Assembly: GCA_024998595.1 (NCBI GenBank)
Contig: JACOEK010000007.1
Location: forward strand, 98,068-162,067
Length of the DNA stretch: 64,000 nt
DNA from: Nitrospira sp.
GTDB lineage: Bacteria; Nitrospirota; Nitrospiria; Nitrospirales; Nitrospiraceae
Reading direction: 5' to 3'
In this document: positions 8,302 to 17,327 of the stretch, piece after piece
Position numbering within the stretch: position 1 is the first letter of the stretch
How the letters are laid out: every line of letters starts with the position of its first letter
Translations under genes and position numbers: made by a program
Notes under the pieces: model-generated
The model's input: only the letters and a program-made list of their open reading frames with translations
Told to the model about the DNA's origin: nothing
Database searches by the model: none

Positions 8302-9645
8302 ATGAATAGCACCACGTCATCATCCGCTCATTCCGTCGTCCCGCCAGTTCAGGCAGCAGACAGATATGGTTCTGCCCGGGCTCTATTCTGGGGATTGCAG
8401 GGGTATGTGATGGTGGCCCTTGCCTGCTCCAGTTTTTTTCCCCTCCTGTTCCGCTATCAAGAACATACGGTTATCATTCTCATCGTTCTCTGCTTGGTGG
8501 TCTGTGCCGTAGAAAAGACGAGTCCGTGGGTTCGAACACCGCTAGATCTTCCACTCTGGATCTTCATGGTCTGGGTCCTCTGCACAGTTCCCTTCGCCAC
8601 CGATCCTGCCTACAGTTTTGCCGAGTGGAAGAAATTCGTGGCTCAGGCCGGTGTCTTTTACTGGTCTCTGCTGGTGCTGAGGCGCTGTCGCAATGAGCGT
8701 TTGCCGCAACAGGTGCTCCAGGCCCTCGTCGTGGGAGCCGCGTTGCTTGCCTGCTACGCGCTTGCCGAATTTATCCAGCGGGGAGGCACCTGGCGGGACC
8801 GTTATATACGAGCCCATGCCTATGGTTCAGACTATAACTGGCTCAGCACCTACATGGTCGTGGCGATCCCTGTGGCGGGCACCCTCTTTGCGATGGGCCG
8901 CGTGGCCTGGATTCGTGCCGCACAAGGACTGGCTCTTGTTCTGGCGGGGGCCGCGCAGCTGTTCTCCTATACCCGCGGTGGCTGGCTTGGCCATGCGGCG
9001 CAGGGGGTCACACTGGCCCTGATGATCGGGGGCCGGCGTCTGGCCTTCGGAGTATTGGGGGTGCTGGCCATGATCGGAGCGGCATTGGTGGTGGCGTCTC
9101 AGTCGGGTATTCAGACGGATACGGTCGATGCCAAAACCGTCGATACCAGGTTGATGGTGTGGACGATCGGATTGCGTGAGGTGGCGGCGCATCCTGTCGT
9201 CGGCATCGGCTTCGGGAATAATTCGTTCATCAAGAAATTTCCTGAGTATTCCGTCGAAAAACAGGACCATCTTCCTGAGCGGGAGCGCATCATTCCGGCC
9301 ATGCACAACACCTTCTTGATGGTGACGCTCGGCAGTGGCATTCCTGCCTTGCTGAGCTTTGTCTGGATCTTTGTCGCCCTTCTGCGCCGGCTCATCCCGA
9401 TTCCCTGGTCGGGCCGCGGAGGCCATGCGGGAACCGCGATCGCCGCCGGGATCGGCTTGGCCGTCATCGGCCTGGCGGTACGCAATCTTTTCGACTATAT
9501 GTTTATGGGGAGTCTCGCGCATCTGTTCTGGTTGTTGGCGGCTGTCGGGCTGACCGTCACGGGGGCGGGCACTGCCACATCTGTAAGGACGTATAGACCG
9601 GAACAGGGACAGCATGTGGTGACGGAAGGCCAGCCTTCTGCATAG
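8302..9645 (+). CDS. O-antigen polymerase/ligase family membrane protein
   Basis: Multi-pass inner-membrane protein (447 aa from ATG 8302; ATG 8266 would add 12) of the Wzy/WaaL type, which polymerises or ligates lipid-linked glycan repeats on the periplasmic side. Seen: about ten hydrophobic segments, a large periplasmic loop with SYTRGGWLGHAAQG, and the Wzy_C-type stretch RLMVWTIGLREVAAHPVVGIGFGNNSF ending MHNTFLMVTLGSGIP. Residues like R and H in that loop are the functional ones in the family. Sequence cannot separate polymerase from ligase. The AGGG before ATG 8302 favours that start. It sits alone behind a structured leader of about 350 bases, unlike the overlapping genes around it. Confidence 0.85.
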   Translation: MNSTTSSSAHSVVPPVQAADRYGSARALFWGLQGYVMVALACSSFFPLLFRYQEHTVIILIVLCLVVCAVEKTSPWVRTPLDLPLWIFMVWVLCTVPFATDPAYSFAEWKKFVAQAGVFYWSLLVLRRCRNERLPQQVLQALVVGAALLACYALAEFIQRGGTWRDRYIRAHAYGSDYNWLSTYMVVAIPVAGTLFAMGRVAWIRAAQGLALVLAGAAQLFSYTRGGWLGHAAQGVTLALMIGGRRLAFGVLGVLAMIGAALVVASQSGIQTDTVDAKTVDTRLMVWTIGLREVAAHPVVGIGFGNNSFIKKFPEYSVEKQDHLPERERIIPAMHNTFLMVTLGSGIPALLSFVWIFVALLRRLIPIPWSGRGGHAGTAIAAGIGLAVIGLAVRNLFDYMFMGSLAHLFWLLAAVGLTVTGAGTATSVRTYRPEQGQHVVTEGQPSA

Positions 9646-9801
9646 CGCATGAGGACGATGTCACACCGTGCCGTTAGCTTCGAGATCACACCTTGACAGG
9701 ACACCGGGGATCCATCACAAGGTAATAGTCATGAGCGCAAAGAAAGGCGTTCCCGCGGACGCCCGAATCGCAGGTCGCAATCTGATGGGAGAGCACACTC
9801 A

Positions 9802-10809
9802 GTGAAGGCGTTGATTACAGGCATCACCGGACAAGACGGATCGTATCTGGCCGAATTTCTTCTGGCTAAGGGATATGAGGTGTACGGAATCATTCGTCGG
9901 TCCAGTTCATTCAATACGGCCCGGATCGACGGCATTTACCAGGATCCGCATACCTCCGGGGCTAGACTGCATCTGGTCTACGGCGATCTCAACGATGCCA
10001 GCTCGCTGAACAAAATCATCCGCACGGTCCAACCCGACGAAATTTACAACCTCGGGGCGCAGAGTCACGTCAGAGTCAGTTTTGATATTCCCGAATACAC
10101 TGCGGAGATCACGGGTCTGGGTACGGTCAGATTGCTGGAGGCGATTCGTGAATCGGGGCTGCGTCCCAAGTTTTATCAGGCCTCGTCAAGTGAAATGTAC
10201 GGCAAAGTGCAGGAAGTCCCTCAGCGGGAAACCACACCGTTCTATCCCCGGAGTCCATATGGCGCGGCGAAGGTCTATGCCCATTGGATCACGGTCAATT
10301 ATCGTGAGGCCTATGGACTGTTCGCCTGCAACGGCATTCTCTTCAATCATGAATCCCCGCGTCGAGGTGAAACCTTCGTCACACGTAAGATCACCAAAGC
10401 GGCAGCCCGGATCAAACTGGGCCTGCAGCAGGAATTGTTTCTCGGCAACCTGGATGCCAAACGGGATTGGGGATATGCCGGCGATTACATCGAGGCCATG
10501 TGGCTCATGCTGCAGCAGGAGCACCCCGACGATTATGTCGTGGCGACCGGGGAAACACATACGGTCCGCGAGTTTCTCGACGTGGCGTTCGGCCATCTGG
10601 GCCTAGACTGGCAGCGTCATGTACAGATCGATCCGCGGTATTACCGGCCGACTGAGGTCGATCTCCTGATCGGCGATCCGGCGAAGGCGCGGCAGCAACT
10701 CGGGTGGAAACCGACCGTGGATTTTCACCGGCTGGGAATCATGATGGTCGAGGCTGATATGGAAGTCGAACGGCTGAAGATGCAGGGTACCGCGTCGAAG
10801 GGGGCCTAG
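9802..10809 (+). CDS. gmd: GDP-mannose 4,6-dehydratase
   Basis: Converts GDP-D-mannose to GDP-4-keto-6-deoxymannose, the precursor of GDP-L-fucose (and GDP-rhamnose or perosamine). 335 aa starting at GTG 9802. Seen: [19 protein letters not shown], the [12 protein letters not shown] loop, [23 protein letters not shown], catalytic YGAAK and [17 protein letters not shown], all diagnostic for Gmd. GDP-mannose can come from manC/manB at 42678-45536 of the same locus. One base separates it from fcl, so the pair is co-transcribed. Confidence 0.95.
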   Translation: MKALITGITGQDGSYLAEFLLAKGYEVYGIIRRSSSFNTARIDGIYQDPHTSGARLHLVYGDLNDASSLNKIIRTVQPDEIYNLGAQSHVRVSFDIPEYTAEITGLGTVRLLEAIRESGLRPKFYQASSSEMYGKVQEVPQRETTPFYPRSPYGAAKVYAHWITVNYREAYGLFACNGILFNHESPRRGETFVTRKITKAAARIKLGLQQELFLGNLDAKRDWGYAGDYIEAMWLMLQQEHPDDYVVATGETHTVREFLDVAFGHLGLDWQRHVQIDPRYYRPTEVDLLIGDPAKARQQLGWKPTVDFHRLGIMMVEADMEVERLKMQGTASKGA

Positions 10810-10810
10810 G

Positions 10811-11761
10811 GTGATCGACACACACGCACGCGTTTACGTGGCGGGGCATCGGGGAATGGTGGGGTCCGCGATCGTACGGGCCCTCACGGCCCGTGGGTAC
10901 GACAACCTCATCGTGCGTACCAGCCACGAACTGGATTTGCGTGATAACCGGCACGTCGCCGAATTCTTTTCCGTGACGAAACCGGATTACGTCTACCTGG
11001 CGGCGGCCAAAGTGGGCGGCATTCTTGCGAACAGCACATTGCCGGCGGAATTCATTTACGACAATCTCGCGATTCAAACCAACGTCGTGCATCAGGCGTA
11101 TCTCCATGGCGTGAAGAAACTGTTGCTGCTGGGGTCGTCCTGCATTTACCCGAGAGACTCTCCACAGCCGATGAAGGAAGAGTATCTGCTGACCGGCCCT
11201 CTCGAACCGACCAATGAGTGGTATGCCGTCGCGAAGATCGCAGGAATCAAGATGTGCCAGGCCTATCGCCGGCAATACGGGTGCGATTTTATTGCGGCGA
11301 TGCCCACGAATCTCTATGGGCCGAACGACAATTTCGATCTACAGACGGCGCATGTCTTAGCGGCGTTGCTGCGGCGCTTTCATGAAGCGCGCGAACAGGG
11401 CACCACTCCCACCCTCTGGGGCACCGGGGCTCCGCGACGCGAGTTTTTGCACGTGGACGATTGCGCAGATGCCTGCCTCTTTCTGATGGATCGATATTCC
11501 GATCCGATGATCATGAATGTGGGCGCAGGGCAGGACATTCCGATCGCAGAACTGGCTGCACTGGTCGCCGAGGTGGTGGGCTATCGAGGCGACATGCAAT
11601 GGGATCGCGCCAAGCCGGACGGCATGCCGCGCAAGTTGATGGATTCCAGCCGTATCGCCGCCCTGGGATGGAAACCGGCGACGGCCTTGGCCGAAGGCTT
11701 GCGCAGGACCTATGGCTGGTATCGTGAACAGCTGGACGCGTCTCGATCAGGTGCCTCATGA
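10811..11761 (+). CDS. fcl: GDP-L-fucose synthase
   Basis: Epimerase/reductase turning GDP-4-keto-6-deoxymannose into GDP-L-fucose with NADPH. 316 aa from GTG 10811. Seen: VYVAGHRGMVGSAIVRAL, AAAKVGGI, LGSSCIYPRDSPQPMKEEYLL, the catalytic YAVAKIAG (Y-x3-K), MPTNLYGPNDNFD and the RREFLHVDD segment, all typical of Fcl/GMER. With gmd it forms a complete GDP-mannose to GDP-fucose branch, so fucose (or a close 6-deoxyhexose) is a likely constituent of the surface glycan. Confidence 0.95.
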   Translation: MIDTHARVYVAGHRGMVGSAIVRALTARGYDNLIVRTSHELDLRDNRHVAEFFSVTKPDYVYLAAAKVGGILANSTLPAEFIYDNLAIQTNVVHQAYLHGVKKLLLLGSSCIYPRDSPQPMKEEYLLTGPLEPTNEWYAVAKIAGIKMCQAYRRQYGCDFIAAMPTNLYGPNDNFDLQTAHVLAALLRRFHEAREQGTTPTLWGTGAPRREFLHVDDCADACLFLMDRYSDPMIMNVGAGQDIPIAELAALVAEVVGYRGDMQWDRAKPDGMPRKLMDSSRIAALGWKPATALAEGLRRTYGWYREQLDASRSGAS

Positions 11762-11835
11762 CGGGCCTCAGCAACAACCGGTCCGTCGGTGCGTAGCCCC
11801 CTCTCAACAGTCATTGATCGTAGGAACCTCTCTGC

Positions 11836-13734
11836 ATGTGTGGTGTAGTCGGGGCGCTCGTGCTCTCCTCCGGGTCTTTCCGTGTCTCAGAGCCGTATGT
11901 GATGCGAATGAGGGACAGTCTGGCCCATCGGGGGCCTGACGGATCCGGGTTGTGGGTCGACTCACAGGGACGAGTCGGCCTGGGGCATCGTCGGCTCTCG
12001 ATCATCGACTTGAGCGAGGCCGCCCGCCAACCGATGGCCAACGAAGACGAAACCCTCTGGGTGGCGTTCAATGGAGAAATTTATAATCACGCAGCGATCC
12101 GGCGTGAATTGGAGGCGCTGGGCGGGCATCGCTGGCGAACGGACCATTCCGACACCGAAGTCATCCTGCATGCGTTCGAAACCTGGGGCATCGATTGCGT
12201 GGAGAAATTCCGCGGCATGTTTGCGATTGCGCTCTGGGATGTCCGGCGACAGGAATTGTGGTTGATTCGTGACCGGATCGGTGTCAAGCCGCTGTATTAC
12301 AGCACGCACCACGGCAGATTCGTCTTCGCCTCCGAGATCAAGGCTTTACTGCAAGACCCGGAGCAGCCCCGCGCACTGCATGAGGAATCGCTCTTTCATT
12401 ATCTATCCTTCCTGACGACCCCGGCTCCGCAGACGCTGTTCGACGGCATCAAAAAATTGCCCGGCGGAACCTGGTTGCGCGTGCGCGCCGATGGAACGAT
12501 GGAGGAGCGACGCTATTGGGATGTGTGGGATCACACCTACCCCTTGGTCGGGGAGACGGATGGGGCCATTGCCGCTCGGGTCCTGGAGAAATTGCGGGAG
12601 TCAGTGGCGCTTCGCAAGGTGAGTGATGTGCCGGTCGGTGTGTTTCTGTCCGGGGGCGTCGATTCCAGTACGAACGCGGCCTTGTTCTCGCAGGGAGACA
12701 CGCAACGTGTCAGGACATTCACGATCGGGTATGACGCCGAGTATCCAAGCTATCGCAACGAATTGAGTCACGCCCGATTTATGGCGGAACAGGTCGGTGC
12801 GGACCATCACGAACGATTGCTATCCCTCGACGATCTCATCACGTTCCTGCCGCGCATGGTCGCGCTGCAGGACGAACCGATTGCCGATCCCGTCTGTGTC
12901 CCGGTTTTTTATGTGTCTGAATTGGCCCGCCGGCACGGGGTGATTGTCTGTCAGGTCGGAGAAGGGGCCGACGAGCTGTTCTGGGGCTATCCGTCCTGGA
13001 AGACATCCAAGATGCTCGAGGAATGGAATCAGTGGCCGGTCCCGTCCCTCCTGAAACGTCTCGGCCTTCACGGATTGCAATGGTGCGGGTACGGTGAGAG
13101 TATGCACTACGAACGGTTGCGGCGCGGGCTTCTCCATCAACCGGTGTTCTGGGGTGGCGCTGAGGCCTTTCCGGAAGCCTTGAAACAACGCCTGCTCTCA
13201 CCGCGCCTGCAACGACAGTTCCGGCATCTGACCTCGTGGGAAGCCATCCGGCCGATTCATGACCGGTTTCAGGCCAAGGCCTGGGAACAGGGCCCCCTGC
13301 AGTGGATGAGTTATCTCGACCTCAACTTTAGATTGCCCGAATTATTGCTGATGCGCGTGGACAAAATGAGCATGGGCGCCAGTCTGGAAGCCCGGGTGCC
13401 GTTTCTCGATCACGAGTTCGTGCAATTGGCGATGAGTGTTCCCGAGGCGGTCAAGACCCGAGGCGGCGTCGTCAAAACGCTGCTGAAACAAGCGGTGCGC
13501 GGCGTCATTCCGGACGCCATCATCGATCGGCCCAAACAGGGATTCGGAGTGCCGGTGCAGGAATGGATGCAGGGACGGTTGGGCACCTTGATGCAGGACA
13601 CCCTTACAGATTTTTGCGACCGTACCGATATCCTCGACAAACACGCGGTGCTGGATCTGGTGTGCCGGCAGCGTGACCCTCGCAGCTGGTACCTCTTCAA
13701 TCTGGCCCTCTGGTGGAAGGCCTATCTTGCGTAG
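11836..13734 (+). CDS. asnB: Asparagine synthetase B-type glutamine amidotransferase
   Basis: Class II glutamine amidotransferase fused to an ATP-pyrophosphatase synthase domain, 632 aa. Processing of MCGVVGAL would expose Cys1, the glutaminase nucleophile; RGPDGSG, HRRLSIIDL and NGEIYN complete the glutaminase site. The synthetase part starts with VFLSGGVDSS (P-loop) and continues through GEGADELFWGY and SLEARVPFLDHE. Inside polysaccharide loci such AsnB paralogues are thought to amidate uronic acids or other carboxylated sugars instead of making free asparagine; here that is inference, supported by its position directly before a heparinase-like gene. Free asparagine synthesis is the alternative. 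Confidence 0.9.
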   Translation: MCGVVGALVLSSGSFRVSEPYVMRMRDSLAHRGPDGSGLWVDSQGRVGLGHRRLSIIDLSEAARQPMANEDETLWVAFNGEIYNHAAIRRELEALGGHRWRTDHSDTEVILHAFETWGIDCVEKFRGMFAIALWDVRRQELWLIRDRIGVKPLYYSTHHGRFVFASEIKALLQDPEQPRALHEESLFHYLSFLTTPAPQTLFDGIKKLPGGTWLRVRADGTMEERRYWDVWDHTYPLVGETDGAIAARVLEKLRESVALRKVSDVPVGVFLSGGVDSSTNAALFSQGDTQRVRTFTIGYDAEYPSYRNELSHARFMAEQVGADHHERLLSLDDLITFLPRMVALQDEPIADPVCVPVFYVSELARRHGVIVCQVGEGADELFWGYPSWKTSKMLEEWNQWPVPSLLKRLGLHGLQWCGYGESMHYERLRRGLLHQPVFWGGAEAFPEALKQRLLSPRLQRQFRHLTSWEAIRPIHDRFQAKAWEQGPLQWMSYLDLNFRLPELLLMRVDKMSMGASLEARVPFLDHEFVQLAMSVPEAVKTRGGVVKTLLKQAVRGVIPDAIIDRPKQGFGVPVQEWMQGRLGTLMQDTLTDFCDRTDILDKHAVLDLVCRQRDPRSWYLFNLALWWKAYLA

Positions 13735-13829
13735 CGCGTGCAATCGGCGAATCGGGCGGCATGTCATCCCTTCCTGGTCTCTCGCCCGTCGTGTCCTCCC
13801 CATCGAGAACCTCTTCCGGAGCGGATTTC

Positions 13830-15959
13830 ATGGCTAGCGAGGTGGAACTCGATGTTGTCACTCGTCTCCTGTCAAAGGCGCAACAGATCGGGTGGGTAGC
13901 CACAGTCCGAATGGGCGTTCGCAAAGCTCTTCGTCCCTGGCTCACGAGGCGGCATCGTGCGCATGTGTTGCGACAGCCCTACCGCGTGGAAAAGCAGGAT
14001 CTGGCCGCCGCCTTGGGCGTCGCTCCCGAGCACCTTCCCGCTGCGGTAGAAAGAGTGCGTCTCGCACTGACGCAGCGGCTTCCGGTTTCACCGGAGAGTG
14101 TAGGAACGATTCGCGAGCTGTATGAGCAGCGTGCGCCCGAGGTGCGTCACGCGACTATCGAATCAGCTGACCGGATCTGTAAGCATGTGTTCGACCTCTT
14201 GGGTTCCGGGCCTACTGACTTGGGAGCGACGATCGATTGGCATCGGGATTTCAAATCCGGCTATCGCTGGAATCCCGATCAATGCTTTCTCGACGTGGCC
14301 CACGGCCACGAAGCCGGCGTCGATATCAAGGTGCCGTGGGAATTGTCACGCGGTCACCACCTCGTGTTGCTGGCTCAGGCAGCGCTCCTGACCGGCGACC
14401 CCCAGTACACAACGGAATGTCTGGCCCAGCTGAGCAGTTGGATCGAGGCCAATCCGACCGGGTTTGGGGTCAATTGGGCCTGCCCCATGGATGTGGCGAT
14501 CCGCGCCGTGAATTGGTTGTGGGCGCTCGCGCTGCTGGTGGAGTCACCGCTGATCACGGTGGATTGGCTCGGAGATGTGATTGCATCGCTGGTGGCGCAT
14601 GGCCGGTTCCTCATGGACAACCTCGAAGTCCGCGACGATGGCGTGACGACCAATCACTATCTGGCTGATCTCGTGGGGCTGCTCTATCTCGGCCTCTGCC
14701 TGAAAGAGGTTCGCGACGCGGAGGGCTGGACGGTGTTTGCCGTTCGGGCATTGGTGCGCGAGATGGACCGGCAGGTGCTCGCCGACGGCGCTCACTATGA
14801 GTCGAGCCTGTCCTATCACCGCCTGGTGACGGAAATGTTTCTGTCGTCGGCCCTGTTATGTCGCTGTCATGGAGTGGAGTTGCCCCCGACCTTCCATAAT
14901 CGTTTGGAGAAGATGTGTGCGTTTGTCGAAGGCTATACCAAGCCGAACGGGTTGGCTCCGCAAGTCGGGGATGGAGACAATGGACGGCTGCACATGCTGA
15001 CCGGGTATGACCATACCGATGTTCGGGATCATCGTCATCTGCTCGCCGTCGGGGCGGTCTTGTTCGATCGGACGGACTGGTGGGCCGCGTCCGGCCCGTC
15101 CTGGGTCGAGGGTTTGTGGTTGGGCGGCATCAGGTGTGCCGCATGGAGCAGGGAGCAAGTACCGGCGAAACTCGGCAGCGTGGCCTTTCCGACAGGAGGG
15201 TTTTACATTTTGCGCAAGGCCCGGGACTATGTGTTGTTCAACTGCAATCCGCCCGGTACGCAGGGGGTGGGAACTCATAAGCACAATGATCTCCTCTCAC
15301 TGGAGATCCATCTGGGAGGGGAAGATATTCTTGTGGATTCGGGCTGTTTTCTCTATACTTCCGACCCGCAATCCTATGATCGATTCCGCAGCACGCGCTA
15401 CCACTCAACCGTGAGGGTGGATCAGGCGGAGCAGAACCGTCTCATTCCCGGGAAGTGCTTTTGTTTGCACCCCGACAGTCGACTGCACCCTGTTCAATGG
15501 GAAATCGGCGGGCCGGTGGAACAGGTCGCTGCGGACCACGATGGGTATGAACGGTTTTCCCACCCGGTGAGGCATCGGCGCGAGTTACGGGCTGACTGGT
15601 TGAACAGGTCATGGCAGATCACGGATCATCTCTTCAGTCCGGTGACCGGCGCTCACCCGCATTGCCTTGAATGGACGTTGACCTTTGCGCCACACTGTTC
15701 CTTGCAGCCCGTGGAAACCGGATGGTCGGTGATCACCCCCAAGCAGCAGCTCTGGCTGGATGGTCCGCGATTGTTCGCGAATGGAAGGCCTGTAGCCGTT
15801 TCCCCGCGACTCGACGAGGAGCAGATGGCCGTCCATTATGGGAGTGCAACGAGGGCGCTGTTCCTTCGTTGGAGTTGGGAAGGCGCGCTACCGGTGGAGG
15901 GAGTCTTTGCGATTTCTTCCGCACCTCCGCGTTCGAGAGAAGATTCCCGTGAACGGTGA
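13830..15959 (+). CDS. Heparinase II/III-like (alginate-lyase-type) protein
   Basis: About 709-aa polysaccharide-lyase-like protein. Two domains are visible: an N-terminal alpha/alpha toroid (about residues 100-400, with NPDQCFLDVAHGHEAGVDIKVPWELSR and NWACPMDVAIRAVNWLWAL, then TTNHYLADLVGLLYLG) and a C-terminal beta-sandwich of the Heparinase_II_III type (GVGTHKHNDLLSLEIHLGGEDILVDSGCFLYT, STRYHSTVRVD). The HKHND, NH and Y residues match lyase catalytic positions. No clear signal peptide. ATG 13830 follows cggag and begins the conserved helix; ATG 13761 is an alternative. In exopolysaccharide loci such proteins may trim or epimerise uronate-rich glycan; substrate unknown. Confidence 0.85.
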   Translation: MASEVELDVVTRLLSKAQQIGWVATVRMGVRKALRPWLTRRHRAHVLRQPYRVEKQDLAAALGVAPEHLPAAVERVRLALTQRLPVSPESVGTIRELYEQRAPEVRHATIESADRICKHVFDLLGSGPTDLGATIDWHRDFKSGYRWNPDQCFLDVAHGHEAGVDIKVPWELSRGHHLVLLAQAALLTGDPQYTTECLAQLSSWIEANPTGFGVNWACPMDVAIRAVNWLWALALLVESPLITVDWLGDVIASLVAHGRFLMDNLEVRDDGVTTNHYLADLVGLLYLGLCLKEVRDAEGWTVFAVRALVREMDRQVLADGAHYESSLSYHRLVTEMFLSSALLCRCHGVELPPTFHNRLEKMCAFVEGYTKPNGLAPQVGDGDNGRLHMLTGYDHTDVRDHRHLLAVGAVLFDRTDWWAASGPSWVEGLWLGGIRCAAWSREQVPAKLGSVAFPTGGFYILRKARDYVLFNCNPPGTQGVGTHKHNDLLSLEIHLGGEDILVDSGCFLYTSDPQSYDRFRSTRYHSTVRVDQAEQNRLIPGKCFCLHPDSRLHPVQWEIGGPVEQVAADHDGYERFSHPVRHRRELRADWLNRSWQITDHLFSPVTGAHPHCLEWTLTFAPHCSLQPVETGWSVITPKQQLWLDGPRLFANGRPVAVSPRLDEEQMAVHYGSATRALFLRWSWEGALPVEGVFAISSAPPRSREDSRER

Positions 15960-16021
15960 AAGCTAACTTGAAGAAAGCGCTGACCATCTGGCTGACCATA
16001 GGTGCCTTGTTGACTGCCTGA
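15956..16021 (+). pseudogene. 21-aa hydrophobic peptide frame, possible gene remnant
   Basis: A GTG overlapping the upstream stop (GTGA) opens a short frame reading VKANLKKALTIWLTIGALL plus two residues, then a stop. The positive N-terminus followed by a hydrophobic stretch looks like the beginning of a signal or membrane segment. GTGA/ATGA coupling is the norm in this locus, so this may be the surviving start of a gene lost when the AT-rich island next to it arrived. It could equally be chance. Confidence 0.2.
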
Positions 16022-16137
16022 ACAGCGAAGCGATTTAGAGAGAGTCTCTATAGGCCAAAGCGTACTGCTTGGGAGGAGTTCAGACAAGCCAAGAAGAACG
16101 TTTTGCCAGCATCAACATCCGAAAGGGGAGGACTGGC

Positions 16138-17322
16138 GTGAAAGTATTTGTAGCTGGAGTAGATGGGTATTTGGGTTGGACTCTCGCGCAATATCTGGCC
16201 TCGCGCGGTCATGTCGTCGCAGGTGCCGATCTCATGTTACGCAGACAGTGGGTTGATGAAATGCAATCCTGGAGCGCCATTCCTATCGCATCTATGAGTG
16301 AGAGACTCCGGGCGTTTCACCAGCGTTATGGCAAGACTCTTCAGTTTTGGGAGGGAGATCTTCGACAGTATGATTTCGTTCAAAAAATATTTCGGGAGTT
16401 TCGGCCAGATGCCGTCGTCCACCTGGGAGAGTGTCCTTCCGCACCGTATTCAATGGTTGACGCACAGCATGCAGTTTTTGTGCAAATGAATAACATTACA
16501 ACGACGTTCAATCTGATGTTCGCGATGCGAGAGCTGTGTCAAGAGGCTCATCTTGTGAAGCTCGGCACGATGGGTGAGTACGGAACGCCGAATATCGATA
16601 TTCCGGAAGGATTTTTTGAAATTGAATATCGAGGGAGACGGGATCGTCTCCCATTTCCTCGTCAAGCGGCGTCCTGGTATCATTGGTCGAAAGTTCATGG
16701 TTCTAACAATGTCATGTTTGCTTGTAAGCTCTGGGGACTACGTGCAACGGACGTTATGCAAGGCGTTGTTTTCGGCACTCGGATCGATGAGATGGGTGAG
16801 GACGAAGCATTGCGAACCAGACTGGATTTTGATCAAGCGTTTGGGACGGTCATTAATAGGTATTGCTGTCAGGCTGTAATTGGCCATCCGTTGACACCCT
16901 ATGGAAAGGGCCACCAGCGTCGAGGTTTCTTGCCTCTCCGTGACTCGATGCAGTGCTTGCGGCTTGCTGTGGAGAATCCTGCTACTAGAGGTGAGTATCG
17001 AGTGTTTAATCAATTTGAGGAAACGTACGACATCACACAGCTAGCACAGAAGGTTCAGGCGGTGGGGAAGAAGTTAGGCATTGATATTGGCGTGCATAAT
17101 CTCGAAAACCCCCGCGCAGAGCTTGAGGAACACTACTATAAACCGGATCACAGACATCTGTTGGATTTAGGATATCAGCCCACCCACGACGTCGAAGCGG
17201 AGATGGAGATCATGATTAAAGATCTTCTGCCCTTTCGAGACCGGATTGAGGCGAAGCGACAAGCCTTGATTCCCGATGTGCGGTGGGATGGGCGTAGAGA
17301 AAAGGTTAAATTCGTCGGCTAA
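16138..17322 (+). CDS. UDP-sulfoquinovose synthase-like (SQD1 family) enzyme
   Basis: Extended short-chain dehydrogenase of 394 aa, closely patterned on SQD1/SqdB, which makes UDP-sulfoquinovose from UDP-glucose and sulfite. Seen: N-terminal VFVAGVDGYLGW (NAD site), HLGECPSAPYSM, the family-typical KLGTMGEYGTPNIDI (Thr144-Met145), catalytic YHWSK (Tyr181, Lys185), MQGVVFGTRIDE, NRYCCQAVIGHPLTPYGKG and EEHYY near the C-terminus. GTG 16138 follows a strong ribosome site (ggggagg). No SQDG synthase (SqdX/SQD2) is adjacent, so the product is more likely a sulfosugar of the surface glycan than a sulfolipid; that part is inference. Confidence 0.8.
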   Translation: MKVFVAGVDGYLGWTLAQYLASRGHVVAGADLMLRRQWVDEMQSWSAIPIASMSERLRAFHQRYGKTLQFWEGDLRQYDFVQKIFREFRPDAVVHLGECPSAPYSMVDAQHAVFVQMNNITTTFNLMFAMRELCQEAHLVKLGTMGEYGTPNIDIPEGFFEIEYRGRRDRLPFPRQAASWYHWSKVHGSNNVMFACKLWGLRATDVMQGVVFGTRIDEMGEDEALRTRLDFDQAFGTVINRYCCQAVIGHPLTPYGKGHQRRGFLPLRDSMQCLRLAVENPATRGEYRVFNQFEETYDITQLAQKVQAVGKKLGIDIGVHNLENPRAELEEHYYKPDHRHLLDLGYQPTHDVEAEMEIMIKDLLPFRDRIEAKRQALIPDVRWDGRREKVKFVG

Positions 17323-17327
17323 CATTT

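Noticed and set aside
9693..9728. TTGACA before gmd as a promoter
   Set aside because: No acceptable -10 at 16 to 18 bases; the nearest TAATAG is 24 bases away.
16036..16050. TAGAGA/TCTCTA hairpin upstream of the sulfoquinovose-synthase-like gene
   Set aside because: Six-base A/T-rich stem with no adjacent promoter or T run; expected by chance.
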